Notes: generated from the letters alone by a model not told the origin. Positions 32,676-42,309 are shown, counted from the stretch's first letter. The stretch is 64,000 bases of DNA from Kitasatospora fiedleri (GCF_948472415.1 NZ_OX419519.1:2294001-2358000); one strand, 5' to 3'. Numbers and translations: made by a program.

Positions 32676-35600
32676 TCAGGAGGACCCGGCGCCGAACGGG
32701 CCGGGATCGTTCAACAGGGCGGACGCCTCACGCAGCGTGAGGCGTCCGCCCCGCTCGTACGCGGCCAGGTAGTCGTCCTCGCCCAGCAGTTCGCGGGCCG
32801 CGGCGACGCACCGGGCGTGCTCGCTGCGCTCCATGAACGAGCCGGGCATGCCGCTGATGCCGTCGTGGGCGCCGAGCAGTTCGGCGGCGCGGCGGGCGGC
32901 GGCGGGCTCGTCGAACGCGCGGGCGTACTCGACCAGGGCGCCCGCCACCGGGGTCATCAGCATCATCGCCATGTGCTCGACGAAGACGGTGGCGCCGGCC
33001 TCGACCTCGGTCATCGCGCGGCGCCCGGCCCGCATCAGCTCCAGCCCGGCCACCGGGTCGCCGGCCCGGGCCACCACCCAGCCGCGGATGCAGCCGACGA
33101 TGCCGGTGAACACCGAGGGCACCGGGCCGCGCGCGCCGGGGTCGACCGGCAGTTCGTCGAGCACCGCGAGCGCCCCGGCGTAGTCGCCGCGCCGCGCGGA
33201 CAGGTTGCACAGCACCAGCCGCCCGTACATCCGGGCGCCCTCGGCGTCGGTCCGGTCCTCGGACGCGGCGGCGACCGCCTCGCGGACCATCCGCTCGCCG
33301 GCCTCCGGGTCGCGCTCGGCCAGCACCTCGCCGAGCCGGGCCCGCAGCATCGGGACCTCCTGGTGCGCGCCGAGCTGGACGGAGAGCTCGATGGCCTGCC
33401 GGAAGGCCGCCTCGGCCTGGGCGACGTCGCCGTACTTGGTGGCGTTCTCGGCCTTGCCGGAGAGCGCGTCGGACATGCCCCAGCGGTCGCCCAGCGCGGT
33501 GTAGAGGGCGAGCGCCTCCTCGCTGTCGGCGATCGCCTGGTCCAGCGCGCCGGCCAGGTCGTTGAGCAGCCGGGCCCGCAGTTGCAGGGCGAAGGCCAGG
33601 TCGAGCGGGCCGCCGTGCACCCGGGCGCCGGCCACCGCGTCGTCCATCACCTCGCGGGTGCGCTCCATCTCGCCGGTGAGGAAGACGGTGAACACCCGGG
33701 CGAGCACCGGCTGCCGGTAGGACTGCGGCAGGTCGGGGGTGTAGGTGGCCAGGATGCGTTCGGCGGTGTCCAGCGCGCCCGAGCTGTCGAGCAGGCCCAG
33801 GTCGCCGGAGAACAGGCTGATCAGCCGGTGCAGGCCGAGCTGGCGGCGGGCCTCGTCGAGCAGTTCGGGCGGCATCGGCAGCGGCGCGTCCAGCGGCCCG
33901 ACGGTGAGCGGGACGGCCGGCGGGGCGTCGTCGGCGTACGGGTCGGGGCCGAGCGCGGCGACCGCGTCGTACCAGGCGCGGGACTCGGCGCGGTAGTCGC
34001 GCAGCATCCAGTAGCCGGCCATCGACAGGACCAGGACGAGGCCCTCCTGCTCCCGGCCGGTGTCGACGGCGCGGCGCAGCGCGGCCCGGACGTTCTCCTG
34101 CTCGCGGTCGAGGCGGGCGAGTTCGTCGAGCTGACCGGGGCCGTGCAGGTTCAGGTAGGCGGTGCGGCTGAGTTCGCGGTAGTGGGCGGTGTGGCGGTGG
34201 CCGGTCCCGGGTTCGGCGGCCTCGGCGAGGCGTTCGGCGGCGTACTCGTGGATGGTCTCCAGCATCCAGTAGCGGGGCTGCTCGCCCAGCCCGGCCACCA
34301 GCAGGGACTTGTCGACCAGCGAGAGCAGCAGGTCGGCGACCTCCTCGCGGCGCACCAGCTCGCCGTCGGCGACGACCTGCTCGGCGGCCTCCAGGGTGCA
34401 GCCGCCGGCGAACACCGACAGCCGGCGCAGCGCGGCGCGCTCGCGGTCGCCGAGCAGGTCCCAGGACCAGTCGACGACGGCGCGCAGGGTCTGCTGCCGG
34501 GGCAGCAGGGTCCGGGAGCCCGCCGTGAGCAGGGCGAACCGGGAGTCGAGGCGGTCGGCGAGCTGGCGCGGGGTCATGCCGCGCAGCCGGGCGGCGGCCA
34601 GTTCGATGGCCAGCGGCAGGCCGTCCAGGCGGCGGCAGATCTCGGCGCAGGCGGCCGGGTCCTGGTCGGTGCGGAAGCCGGGGCGGGCGGCGGCGCCGCG
34701 CTCGGCGAGCAGGCGCAGCGCGGTCGGGTCCGGCAGCGGCTCGACCGGCAGCACGGACTCGCCGGGGACGCCGAGCGGTTCGCGGCTGGTGGCGAGCACG
34801 GTGACGCCGGGACAGTCGGCGAGCAGCCGGTCGGCGAGGTCGGCGGCGGCCTGGATGACGTGCTCGCAGTTGTCGAGCAGCAGCAGGACGCGGCGGCGGC
34901 CGAGGTGGTCGACCAGCCGGGAGACCGGGTCCTTGCGGCCGCCCTCGATGGCCTCGGCGACGGTGCCGCCGGTGTGCAGCACGGTCTCGCGCAGGCCGAG
35001 CGCGGAGGCGACGGCGTCGGGGACGGCGGCCGGGTCCTCCAGCGGGGCGAGTTCGACCTGCCAGACGCCGCCGGGCCAGCGGGCGGCGTCCTGCTCGCGG
35101 CGGCCGGCCTCGACCGACAGCCTGGTCTTGCCGGAACCGCCGGGGCCGGTCAGGGTGGTGAGCCGGCCGGCCGCCAGGGCGTCGGCCACGGTGGTGAGTT
35201 CGCCGTCCCGGCCGACGAAGCTGGTCCGGCCGGGGCGGAGGTTGCCGGCCGCCGGGGCGGTCGGCGGCGCGGCGGCGGGGGCCGGGGCGGGGGGCGCCTC
35301 GGCGCGCAGCAACTCCTGGTGCAGGGCGCGCAGTTCGGGGCCGGGGTCGGTGCCGAGCCGGTCGGCCAGGGTGCGCCGGACCTCCTCGTAGCGGTCGAGC
35401 GCCTCGGCGGTGCGGCCGGCGGCCCGCAGGGCGCGCAGCTGGAGGGCCTGGAGCTGCTCGTCGAAGGGGTGGTCACGGCAGAGTTCGGCGAGTTCGGCGG
35501 TGACCTCGGCGGTGCGGCCGAGGGCGAGCGCGGCGGTCAGCCGGTGCCGGCGGGCCTCCGCGCGCTGGTCCTCCAGGCGGGCGGCGGGGGCGGTGCGGTC

Positions 35601-36011
35601 GGGCAGGTCGGCCAGGGCCGGGCCGCGCCACAGCGCGAGCGCGGTGGTGAGCTGCTCGGCGGCGGCGGCCGGGTCGCCGTCCCGGAGGGCGCGGGCGCCG
35701 TCGGCGGCCCGGCGCTGGAACTCGGCGACGTCGGTGCGCGGGTCGGTCAGCCAGTACCCGGCGGGCCCGGAGCCGATCTCGGCCCGGCCCACCGTGCGGC
35801 GCAGCCGGCCGACCAGGGTCTGCAGCGCGGCGGCGGCGTCCTGCGGCGGCTCGTCGGCCCACACCTCGTCGGCGAGCAGCTCGGCGGGCACGGGACGGCC
35901 CTGGCGCAGGGCGAGCGCGGCCAGCAGGGCGCGCAGCCGGGCGCCGCCGAGCGCGACCGGGGTGCCGTCGTCGTGGTGGGCGGTGGTGGTGCCGAGGATG
36001 CCGTAGTGCAC
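32676..36011 (-). CDS. BTAD/NB-ARC transcriptional regulator (AfsR/SARP-like, large)
   Basis: The 1111-residue protein starts at GTG 36011 (HYGILGTT is the usual N-terminal strand of the OmpR-like domain). Order: winged-helix DNA-binding domain (about 1-90), BTAD (95-245), NB-ARC ATPase (about 275-570; Walker A GPGGSGKTRL, Walker B VLLLLDNCEH, then GLPLAIELAAARL) and a long TPR-like C-terminus. Such proteins activate promoters through short direct repeats 11 bp apart. Three 11-bp repeats lie in the divergent intergenic region before the protease gene. It may control itself, the protease or the ABC exporter that converges on it. Domain call firm, targets inferred. Confidence 0.88.
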   Translation of the reverse strand: MHYGILGTTTAHHDDGTPVALGGARLRALLAALALRQGRPVPAELLADEVWADEPPQDAAAALQTLVGRLRRTVGRAEIGSGPAGYWLTDPRTDVAEFQRRAADGARALRDGDPAAAAEQLTTALALWRGPALADLPDRTAPAARLEDQRAEARRHRLTAALALGRTAEVTAELAELCRDHPFDEQLQALQLRALRAAGRTAEALDRYEEVRRTLADRLGTDPGPELRALHQELLRAEAPPAPAPAAAPPTAPAAGNLRPGRTSFVGRDGELTTVADALAAGRLTTLTGPGGSGKTRLSVEAGRREQDAARWPGGVWQVELAPLEDPAAVPDAVASALGLRETVLHTGGTVAEAIEGGRKDPVSRLVDHLGRRRVLLLLDNCEHVIQAAADLADRLLADCPGVTVLATSREPLGVPGESVLPVEPLPDPTALRLLAERGAAARPGFRTDQDPAACAEICRRLDGLPLAIELAAARLRGMTPRQLADRLDSRFALLTAGSRTLLPRQQTLRAVVDWSWDLLGDRERAALRRLSVFAGGCTLEAAEQVVADGELVRREEVADLLLSLVDKSLLVAGLGEQPRYWMLETIHEYAAERLAEAAEPGTGHRHTAHYRELSRTAYLNLHGPGQLDELARLDREQENVRAALRRAVDTGREQEGLVLVLSMAGYWMLRDYRAESRAWYDAVAALGPDPYADDAPPAVPLTVGPLDAPLPMPPELLDEARRQLGLHRLISLFSGDLGLLDSSGALDTAERILATYTPDLPQSYRQPVLARVFTVFLTGEMERTREVMDDAVAGARVHGGPLDLAFALQLRARLLNDLAGALDQAIADSEEALALYTALGDRWGMSDALSGKAENATKYGDVAQAEAAFRQAIELSVQLGAHQEVPMLRARLGEVLAERDPEAGERMVREAVAAASEDRTDAEGARMYGRLVLCNLSARRGDYAGALAVLDELPVDPGARGPVPSVFTGIVGCIRGWVVARAGDPVAGLELMRAGRRAMTEVEAGATVFVEHMAMMLMTPVAGALVEYARAFDEPAAARRAAELLGAHDGISGMPGSFMERSEHARCVAAARELLGEDDYLAAYERGGRLTLREASALLNDPGPFGAGSS

Positions 36012-36210
36012 CCGCCCATTCTGGGGGACGCGCCGGGGGCCGGACGCACACCCGTACGGAACGCCCGTACCGAACGCCCGGCCGGGGGCCGGCCCGGGAG
36101 GCGGTCCGGGGGGCGGTCCGGGGGCGGTCCGGGAGCCTGTCCGGGGGCCCGGCCGGGTGGGACAGTCCGAGGTGGAACGTCCGTCCGCTCCCGTGCGTTC
36201 ACCCGGGGCC

Positions 36211-36243
36211 GCTTGCCTGCCGCTTGCCTGCCGCTTGTCTGCC
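36211..36243. promoter_or_regulatory. Three 11-bp direct repeats, candidate SARP/BTAD binding site
   Basis: GCTTGCCTGCC occurs at 36211 and 36222, and GCTTGTCTGCC at 36233, in exact 11-bp register, between the divergent BTAD regulator and the site-2-type protease gene (start 36306). SARP-type regulators are known to bind repeats at 11-bp spacing. No clear -10 box follows at the usual 8 bp. Confidence 0.45.
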
Positions 36244-36305
36244 GCGCCCGGTCGGCGGCATGATCGGACGCCTGTCCCGCCCCCCATCCCCGGAGCCCTC
36301 TCGTC

Positions 36306-37118
36306 ATGACCTACGCCAGCACCGGCCAGCGCAGCGCGGAGAGCCGGGTCAGCCCGATCTTCCTGGCGCTGGCCGGCACCTTCCTCGCCTCCGGCATCGC
36401 GCTGGCCTCGGGCTGGGGCAACGACCGGATGGGCGTGTTCCTGTTCGTGGTGGCGGGGTGGATGGTCTCGCTCTGCCTGCACGAGTACGCGCACGCCCGC
36501 ACCGCGCTGGCCGGCGGCGACCTCACGGTCGGCACCAAGGGCTACCTGACCCTGAACCCGCTGAAGTACGGGCACGTGGTGCTGAGCTTCGTGCTGCCGG
36601 TGGTCTTCGTGATCATGGGCGGGATCGGCCTGCCCGGCGGCGCGGTGTACATCGAGCGGGACCGGATCTCCGGCCGGCTCAAGCACAGCCTGATCTCGGC
36701 GGCCGGGCCGCTGGTGAACGTGGCGTTCGGCGTGGTGACGCTGGTGCTGATCAGCCAGGGCTGGTTCGACAACCCGGACCTGCCGTCGAGCGCCGACGGC
36801 ATCGAGTACCCGCTCTCGCCGCTGCCGGCCGCGCTGGGCTTCCTCGCCTACCTCCAGGTCACCGCGGCGATCCTGAACCTGCTGCCGGTGCCCGGCCTGG
36901 ACGGCTACGGCATCGTCGAGCCCTGGCTGTCGTACCGGACCCGCCGGGCGATCGCGCCGTACGCGCCGTACGGCATGCTGCTGCTGTTCGCGCTGGTGTG
37001 GCAGAGCCAGGTCGGGCAGTGGCTCCAGGAGGGGACGCTGCACGTCTTCGACCTGTTCGGCGTCGACCCGGTCTACCCGGCGCTCGGCGACCACCTGTTC
37101 CGGTTCTGGCAGAACTAG
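36306..37118 (+). CDS. M50-family site-2-type membrane metalloprotease
   Basis: The 270-residue protein has about six helices, the zinc motif HEYAH (about residues 59-63) in the second helix and the third ligand Asp in LLPVPGLDGYGI. These proteases cut membrane-embedded substrates such as anti-sigma factors. There is no PDZ domain, so it belongs to the minimal type. It starts from ATG 36306 and is divergent from the BTAD regulator. Substrate unknown. Confidence 0.85.
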   Translation: MTYASTGQRSAESRVSPIFLALAGTFLASGIALASGWGNDRMGVFLFVVAGWMVSLCLHEYAHARTALAGGDLTVGTKGYLTLNPLKYGHVVLSFVLPVVFVIMGGIGLPGGAVYIERDRISGRLKHSLISAAGPLVNVAFGVVTLVLISQGWFDNPDLPSSADGIEYPLSPLPAALGFLAYLQVTAAILNLLPVPGLDGYGIVEPWLSYRTRRAIAPYAPYGMLLLFALVWQSQVGQWLQEGTLHVFDLFGVDPVYPALGDHLFRFWQN

Positions 37119-37140
37119 CGGAATCAGCAGGGCCGGCGGC

Positions 37141-37335
37141 TCAGCCCCGGTCGGCGGCGGTCGCGGCGCGGCGCTCGGCGCGGTCCTTGCGGACGTGGTA
37201 CCAGGCGATGTTGCTGGCCACGCCCGCCATCAGAATCCACACCACGCCCAGCCAGTTGCCCTTGACGAAGGAGACCACCGCGGCGGTCACCGCCAGGACG
37301 AGGACGATCGAGGCGTACAGGGCGTTGCGGGGCAT
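37141..37335 (-). CDS. Small two-helix membrane protein
   Basis: The 64-residue product starts at ATG 37335 behind GAGGAG. Two helices (ALYASIVLVLAVTAAVVSF and WLGVVWILMAGVASNIAWY) are followed by a charged tail HVRKDRAERRAAT. It lies between two unrelated genes and converges with the protease gene. No family name comes to mind; the strong ribosome site and coding pattern support it. Confidence 0.65.
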   Translation of the reverse strand: MPRNALYASIVLVLAVTAAVVSFVKGNWLGVVWILMAGVASNIAWYHVRKDRAERRAATAADRG

Positions 37336-37463
37336 GGCGGGGGCTCCTCGGAGTGGCGGTGTGCCCGGCCATTCTCGCCGACCGAACGGGTCCGCCGGGC
37401 CGGGGGGTGGGGCCCGGCGGGGCGCGCGCCGGGGCACGGGCGGGGCCGCGGCGCGCGCCGGGC

Positions 37464-38240
37464 TCACACGTCGGTGATCCGCAGGCCCGCGTGGGCCTTG
37501 TAGCGGCGGTTGACCGAGATCAGGTTGGCGACCAGCGACTCCACCTGGTGGGCGTTGCGCAGCCGCCCGGCGAAGACGCCGCGCATGCCGGGGATCCGGG
37601 AGGCCAGCGCCTGCACGGTGTCGGTGGCGGTCCGGTCCTCGCCGAGCACCATCACGTCGGTGTCGATCCGCTCCACGCTCTCGTCCTGGAGCAGCACCGC
37701 CGACAGGTGGTGGAAGGCGGCGGTGACGGTGGAGTCGGGCAGCAGCGCGGCGGCCTGCTGGGCGGCCGAGCCCTCGGGGACCTGGAGCGGGTAGGCGCCC
37801 TGCTTGTCGAAGCCCAGCGGGTTGACGCAGTCCACCACGATCTTCCCGGCGAGTTCGGCGCGCAGCGAGGTCAGCGTCTCGGCGTGGCCGTCCCACGGCA
37901 CCGCGACGATCACCACGTCGCTGGCGGCGGCGCAGGCCGCGTTGTCGGCGCCGCGGATGCCCAGGCCCAGTTCGGCGGCGCAGGCCGCGGCGCGCTCGGC
38001 GCTGCGGGAGCCGACCACCACCTGCTGTCCGGCCCTGGCCAGCCGCAGGGCGAGGCCGCGGCCCTGGTCGCCGGTGCCGCCAATGACCCCCACCACGAGG
38101 TGGGAGACGTCGGGCAGGTTCCGGCCGGGTCCGGCCGTCGCGTTCGCGGCCGTCGCGCTCGCGGCCGTCTCGTCGGCCGCCGTCGCGTTCACTGCCGTCG
38201 CGTTCACTGCCGTCGCGTTCACTGAATCGGGTTGCGTCAT
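37464..38240 (-). CDS. NADPH-dependent F420 reductase-like dehydrogenase (NpdG-like)
   Basis: The 258-residue protein has a Rossmann start VVGVIGGTGDQGRGLALRLARAG (about 49-71), VVVGSRSAERA for NADP selectivity and VVDCVNPLGFDKQGAY, the pattern of F420:NADP oxidoreductases that exchange hydride between F420 and NADP. The N-terminal ~35 residues are a low-complexity run of NATAV units, encoded by a 15-bp tandem repeat (about 38140-38220), which is not part of the family. The ATG at 38240 is chosen as the first start after the upstream gap; an internal start past the repeat is possible. Confidence 0.8.
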   Translation of the reverse strand: MTQPDSVNATAVNATAVNATAADETAASATAANATAGPGRNLPDVSHLVVGVIGGTGDQGRGLALRLARAGQQVVVGSRSAERAAACAAELGLGIRGADNAACAAASDVVIVAVPWDGHAETLTSLRAELAGKIVVDCVNPLGFDKQGAYPLQVPEGSAAQQAAALLPDSTVTAAFHHLSAVLLQDESVERIDTDVMVLGEDRTATDTVQALASRIPGMRGVFAGRLRNAHQVESLVANLISVNRRYKAHAGLRITDV

Positions 38241-38275
38241 GGCCAAGATCCTGCCAAACCGGGCGTCGGGGCAGC

Positions 38276-38866
38276 ATGCTGTCGCGCATGGACGCGGTGA
38301 GAGTTTCCGCACTCCGGCAGTCGCTGGCCGGCACCGGCTGGCCCGAGCGGGCGGGCGCCTTCGCCTCCGCGCTGCGCGGCTCGGTGACCAGGCGCAGCGC
38401 GACCGGCCTGCTGCTGGTCGGCACCCCCCGCTACGAGCCGTGGCACCTGGCGGCGCACCTGAGCGACGAGGCCGCCTACGGGGGCCTGCCGGAGCTGGCC
38501 CCGACGCTGCTGCGGCACGCCGTCCCGACCGGCGCGCCGGAGCACCTGGCCTGCGGGCTGCCCCGGCTCGCGGAGGCGCGCGCCGGCGCGACGGTGCTGC
38601 TGGTGGCGCCCGGCCCCGCCGACGCGCCGCTGCTGGAGCGGCTGGACGACGCCCGCCGGGCCGGGGCGGTGCTGCTGGCCCTGGACGACGGCGACCCGGA
38701 GCTGACCGACCTGGCGCACGAGCGGCTCACCGTGCCGGAGGCCGCGCCGGAGCCGTTCGAGCTGGTCCAGCACCTGGTCAGCTCGGCCGCCGCGACCGCC
38801 CCGTCGCGCTTCCGGCTGTCCCGGCTGGCGGAGCGGCTGGCCGCCTCGCCGGTGCTGCGCTGGTAG
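38276..38866 (+). CDS. Conserved hypothetical protein
   Basis: The 196-residue product reads LRQSLAGTGWPERAGAFASALRGS near the start and shows no transmembrane segment and no nucleotide-binding motif. ATLLLVAPGP-like and LLALDDGDPELTDLAHERLTVPE stretches suggest an alternating alpha/beta fold. Start ATG 38276 or 38288; neither has a clear ribosome site. It is divergent from the F420 reductase-like gene with 35 bp between starts. I do not recognise the function. Confidence 0.6.
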   Translation: MLSRMDAVRVSALRQSLAGTGWPERAGAFASALRGSVTRRSATGLLLVGTPRYEPWHLAAHLSDEAAYGGLPELAPTLLRHAVPTGAPEHLACGLPRLAEARAGATVLLVAPGPADAPLLERLDDARRAGAVLLALDDGDPELTDLAHERLTVPEAAPEPFELVQHLVSSAAATAPSRFRLSRLAERLAASPVLRW

Positions 38867-39004
38867 CCGGGGCCGTCCGGGCCCGACCGGAGCCGCCCCG
38901 GCCGCGCCGCCACCGCCGCCACCGCTGCCACCGTCGCCCCGCGCCGCCGCAGCTCCGGAAAACCGGTTGCCCCGGCCCGTCCCGGTCGCGCACCATCTGG
39001 CCAT

Positions 39005-40300
39005 GTGACACGTACCGCCCCGTTCCTCCGCAGGCTCCTCCCGGATCTCACGCCCTGGCGCGCCTCCCGGGACTTCCGGCTGCTCTGGGCGTCGGGGTGC
39101 GTGACCGGCTTCGGCAGTTTCCTGTCGTTCGTGGCGCTGCCGATCCAGCTCAAGCAGCTGACCGACTCGACCTTCGCGGTGGGCCTGGTCGGCGCGTTCG
39201 AGCTGGTGCCGCTGGTGGTGTTCGGCCTGTGGGGCGGTGCCCTGGCGGACGCGCTGGACCGGCGGCGCCTGGTGCTGCTCAGCGAGGCCGGGCTGGCCCT
39301 GCTGTCGGCGCTGCTGCTGGCCAACGCGCTGCTGCCGCACCCGCTGCTGTGGCCGATCTACCTGGTCGCGGCGCTGACGGCGGCGCTGGCCGGGCTGCAG
39401 CGCCCGGCGCTGGACTCGATGGTCCCCCGGGTGGTGGCGCACGACCAGCTGCCCGCCGCGTTCGCCCTCAACTCGCTGTACCGCAACGTCGCCTCGGTGG
39501 CCGGCCCGCCGCTGGCGGGCGTGGTGGTCGCGGTGGCCGGCGCCCGCAGCGCCTACGCGCTGGACGTGCTGACCTTCCTGCTCTCGCTGGCGCTGATCGT
39601 CCGGATGCGGCCGGTGCCGCCCGCCGAGAGCGCCGAGGCCCCCTCGCTGCGCACCATCGGCCAGGGCTTGGCGTACGCCTGGAGCCGCAAGGACCTGCTG
39701 GGCACGTACGCGATCGACCTGGTGGCGATGGTGTTCGCCTACCCGGTGGCGCTGTACCCGTTCCTGGCCGCGGAGCTGGACGCGGAGTGGGCGCTGGGCC
39801 TGCTGTACGGGGCGACGGCGGCCGGGGCGCTGGTGGTGGCGGCCACCGGCGGCTGGACGGCCCGGGTGCACCGGCACGGCCGGATGCTGCTGTTCGCGGC
39901 GCTCGGCTGGGGCGGGGCGGTGGCGCTGGCCGGGCTGGTCGGGAACATCTGGCTGGTGCTGCTGTTCCTGGCGCTGGCCGGCGGGGCCGACCAGGTCAGC
40001 GGGGTGGCCCGGTCGACGATCTGGAACCAGTCCATCCCCGACGGGCTGCGCGGGCGGCTCGCCGGGGTGGAGGTGCTCTCCTACTCGGTGGGCCCGCAGC
40101 TGGGCCAGGTGCGGGCCGGCGGGATGGCGGCGCTGGCCGGGGTGCGCGGCTCGATCTGGGCCGGTGGCGCGCTGTGCGTGCTGGGCGTGCTGGCGCTGAC
40201 CGCGGCGATCCCGAGGCTGCTGGCCTGGGACTCGCGCACCGACCCGCACGCGCTGGCGGTGCGGGACCAGCACGAGCGCCAGGCCGCCGGCGTCTCCTGA
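39005..40300 (+). CDS. MFS transporter (EntS/MFS_3-like)
   Basis: The 431-residue protein has 12 helices, with RASRDFRLLWASGCVTGFGSF at helix 1 and LWGGALADALDRRRLVLL carrying motif A. VPRVVAHDQLPAAFALNSLYRNVASVAGPPLAG is the central stretch typical of the EntS-like exporters that export siderophores or drugs. GTG 39005 opens the gene. It converges with a small frameshifted gene. Substrate unknown. Confidence 0.82.
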   Translation: MTRTAPFLRRLLPDLTPWRASRDFRLLWASGCVTGFGSFLSFVALPIQLKQLTDSTFAVGLVGAFELVPLVVFGLWGGALADALDRRRLVLLSEAGLALLSALLLANALLPHPLLWPIYLVAALTAALAGLQRPALDSMVPRVVAHDQLPAAFALNSLYRNVASVAGPPLAGVVVAVAGARSAYALDVLTFLLSLALIVRMRPVPPAESAEAPSLRTIGQGLAYAWSRKDLLGTYAIDLVAMVFAYPVALYPFLAAELDAEWALGLLYGATAAGALVVAATGGWTARVHRHGRMLLFAALGWGGAVALAGLVGNIWLVLLFLALAGGADQVSGVARSTIWNQSIPDGLRGRLAGVEVLSYSVGPQLGQVRAGGMAALAGVRGSIWAGGALCVLGVLALTAAIPRLLAWDSRTDPHALAVRDQHERQAAGVS

Positions 40301-40307
40301 CGGTCCG

Positions 40308-40522
40308 TCAGCCCTTGGGCTCGTCGTCGTTCCAGCGCGGGTCGTCCCGCCACTCCTGGTTCCGCTCGGCGGCGGTCTCCAGGGCGTGCGCGGCCTCCTC
40401 CCGGCTCGCGTACGGGCCGAGCCGGTCCTTGGCCGGGCAGTCCGGGCCCTCCTCGACCTTGCCGTGCTTGATGCAGTAGAACCACTCCCCGGTTGCCCGG
40501 TGGGCTTGCGGCCGAACGCCAT
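40308..40522 (-). pseudogene. Small conserved protein, interrupted by one missing base
   Basis: From ATG 40522 the minus strand reads MAFGRKPTG and then shifts; the other frame continues ATGEWFYCIKHGKVEEGPDC, DRLGPYASREEAAHALETAAERN and ends WRDDPRWNDDEPKG at 40308. One extra C in the run 40496-40498 joins them into about 71 residues. The CxxxH..K...C pattern could bind metal. It resembles a small protein conserved in streptomycetes with no assigned function. Probably intact in the organism. Confidence 0.6.
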
Positions 40523-40650
40523 CGTCTGGTCTCCCGTCCTGGTGGGCGCCGCGGCGGGCGGGCCGCGGCGGTCGGTGGTGATCCTTTCCCGCCGCGGCGG
40601 CCCTACACGCGGCCGGGGGCGGGCGGGCGGCGGCCGATACACTCGCCGTC

Positions 40651-41496
40651 ATGGCTCTGGTACCCGGCACGCTGTCCCCCACCCGCAAGGTCCCCGCGCA
40701 CATCGCGCGTCCGGAGTACGTCGGCAAGCCCGCGCCGACGCCGTACACCGGCCCCGAGGTGCAGGACGCGGAGACGATCGAGAAGATGCGGATCGCCGGC
40801 CGGATCGCGGCGCGGGCGATGGCCGAGGCGGCGAAGCTGATCGCCCCCGGCGTCACCACCGACGAGCTGGACGCCGTCGCGCACGCCTACATGTGCGACC
40901 ACGGCGCGTACCCGTCGGACCTCGGCTACCGGAGCTTCCCGAAGTCGATCTGCACCTCGATCAACGAGGTGATCTGCCACGGCATCCCGGACTCGACGGT
41001 GCTGCGGGACGGCGACATCGTGAACATCGACGCCACCGCGTTCATCCACGGCGTGCACGGCGACCTGAACGCCACCTACCTGTGCGGCGAGGTGGACGAG
41101 GAGTCCCGGCTGCTGGTCGAGCGCACCGAGGAGTCGCTGAACCGGGCGATCAAGGCGGTCAAGCCGGGCCGACAGGTCAACGTGATCGGCCGGGTGATCG
41201 AGTCGTACGCCAAGCGCTTCGGCTACGGGGTGGTGCGCGACTTCACCGGCCACGGCATCAACACCTCGTTCCACTCCGGCCTGATCATCCCGCACTACGA
41301 CAGCGACCGGGCCACCCAGGTGATCAAGCCCGGGATGACCTTCACCATCGAGCCGATGCTCACCCTGGGCAGCTACGACTATGACATCTGGCCGGACGGC
41401 TGGACGGTGGTCACCAAGGACCGCAAGCGCACCGCCCAGTTCGAGCACACCCTGCTGGTCACCGCGGACGGCGCGGAGGTCCTCACCCTGCCCTGA
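40651..41496 (+). CDS. map: Methionine aminopeptidase, type I
   Basis: The 281-residue protein has a short N-terminal extension typical of actinobacterial MetAP1c (with the PxxP-like [19 protein letters not shown]) and the catalytic core: ICHGIPD, the metal ligands in [23 protein letters not shown] and [10 protein letters not shown], and FEHTLLVT at the end. It removes N-terminal methionine from new proteins. ATG 40651. It is followed by a strong hairpin terminator. Secure. Confidence 0.95.
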   Translation: MALVPGTLSPTRKVPAHIARPEYVGKPAPTPYTGPEVQDAETIEKMRIAGRIAARAMAEAAKLIAPGVTTDELDAVAHAYMCDHGAYPSDLGYRSFPKSICTSINEVICHGIPDSTVLRDGDIVNIDATAFIHGVHGDLNATYLCGEVDEESRLLVERTEESLNRAIKAVKPGRQVNVIGRVIESYAKRFGYGVVRDFTGHGINTSFHSGLIIPHYDSDRATQVIKPGMTFTIEPMLTLGSYDYDIWPDGWTVVTKDRKRTAQFEHTLLVTADGAEVLTLP

Positions 41497-41530
41497 CGCC
41501 CGCCTCGCCGACCGCCCTGACGGCGCGTCA

Positions 41531-41573
41531 CAGCGGCCCGCCACCCCGTGCGGTACGGGGTGGCGGGCCGCTG
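41531..41573. terminator. Strong bidirectional terminator between map and the primase/polymerase gene
   Basis: Eighteen-base perfect arms (41531-41548 and 41556-41573, beginning CAGCGGCCCG) enclose a 7-base loop. The flanking genes converge on it. Confidence 0.8.
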
Positions 41574-41613
41574 CCGTGCGCCGTCGTTCCTGCGGGCCGG
41601 CCGGGCGGCCGGT

Positions 41614-42309
41614 TCAGCCGATCAGCCACTGCTCCTGGGCCACCGCGCCGACCTCGGTGCACGCGTCGGTCAGCACGTCCAGCACCCGCAGCGGGTCCGG
41701 CAGGGGCTGCTCGGGGCCGCGCAGCCAGCGCACCTCGGAGCCGTCCGGCAGCGCGGCCGGTGGGACGAGGGTGTACGAGCCGCGGCAGTGCCAGCGCAGG
41801 CCGGGGTGCTCGGAGACGGTGTCGGGGGTGGAGTCCAGCGCGCTGGTCCACCACTCGTCCTCGTCCTGCGGGGTGCCGCGGGTCGCGGTGAAGAAGAGGT
41901 AGCGGTCGGCGCCGACCGCGGCGACCGGGCCGCCCACGCCGAGCGCGTCCAGCCGCCGCAGGGCGAGCACGCCCGCCTCGGCCGGCACGTCCAGCACGTC
42001 GTGCGCGCGGCCGGTGGCGGTGACGAAGTTCGCCTCCGGCTCCCGGTCGAGCCAGCGCGCCACCTGCTCGGCGTCGGTGGTGGCCTGGGACTGCCAGGCG
42101 AAGGAGAGCGGGTGCTGGGCCGGGGCCGGACAGCCGACCCGGTCGCACGAGCACCGGTGCCCGGCCGGGTGCGCCGCGGGCGCCACCGGGAAACCCGCCC
42201 CGGCCGCCCCCAGCAGCAGATCCAGCCTCGCGGCCGCGTCCCCTCCGGCACCGGGGCGGTCCCGCCGCTCCCGCCGCCACCAGGACGTCCACCTGCTGCT
42301 GGTTTCCAT
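41614..42309 (-). CDS. Bifunctional DNA primase/polymerase N-terminal-domain protein
   Basis: The 231-residue protein begins at ATG 42309 (METSSRW) behind GGAAGGGG. It shows Prim-Pol-like features: HPLSFAWQSQATTDAEQVARWL with the substrate-binding region and RGTPQDEDEWWTSALDSTPDTVSEHPGLRWHCRGSYTLVPP with a conserved GSYTLVPP end, as in AEP-family domains found in Streptomyces chromosomes. It is short and has no helicase part; whether it acts as a primase is unknown. CSCDRVGCPAP adds a Cys cluster. Confidence 0.7.
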   Translation of the reverse strand: METSSRWTSWWRRERRDRPGAGGDAAARLDLLLGAAGAGFPVAPAAHPAGHRCSCDRVGCPAPAQHPLSFAWQSQATTDAEQVARWLDREPEANFVTATGRAHDVLDVPAEAGVLALRRLDALGVGGPVAAVGADRYLFFTATRGTPQDEDEWWTSALDSTPDTVSEHPGLRWHCRGSYTLVPPAALPDGSEVRWLRGPEQPLPDPLRVLDVLTDACTEVGAVAQEQWLIG

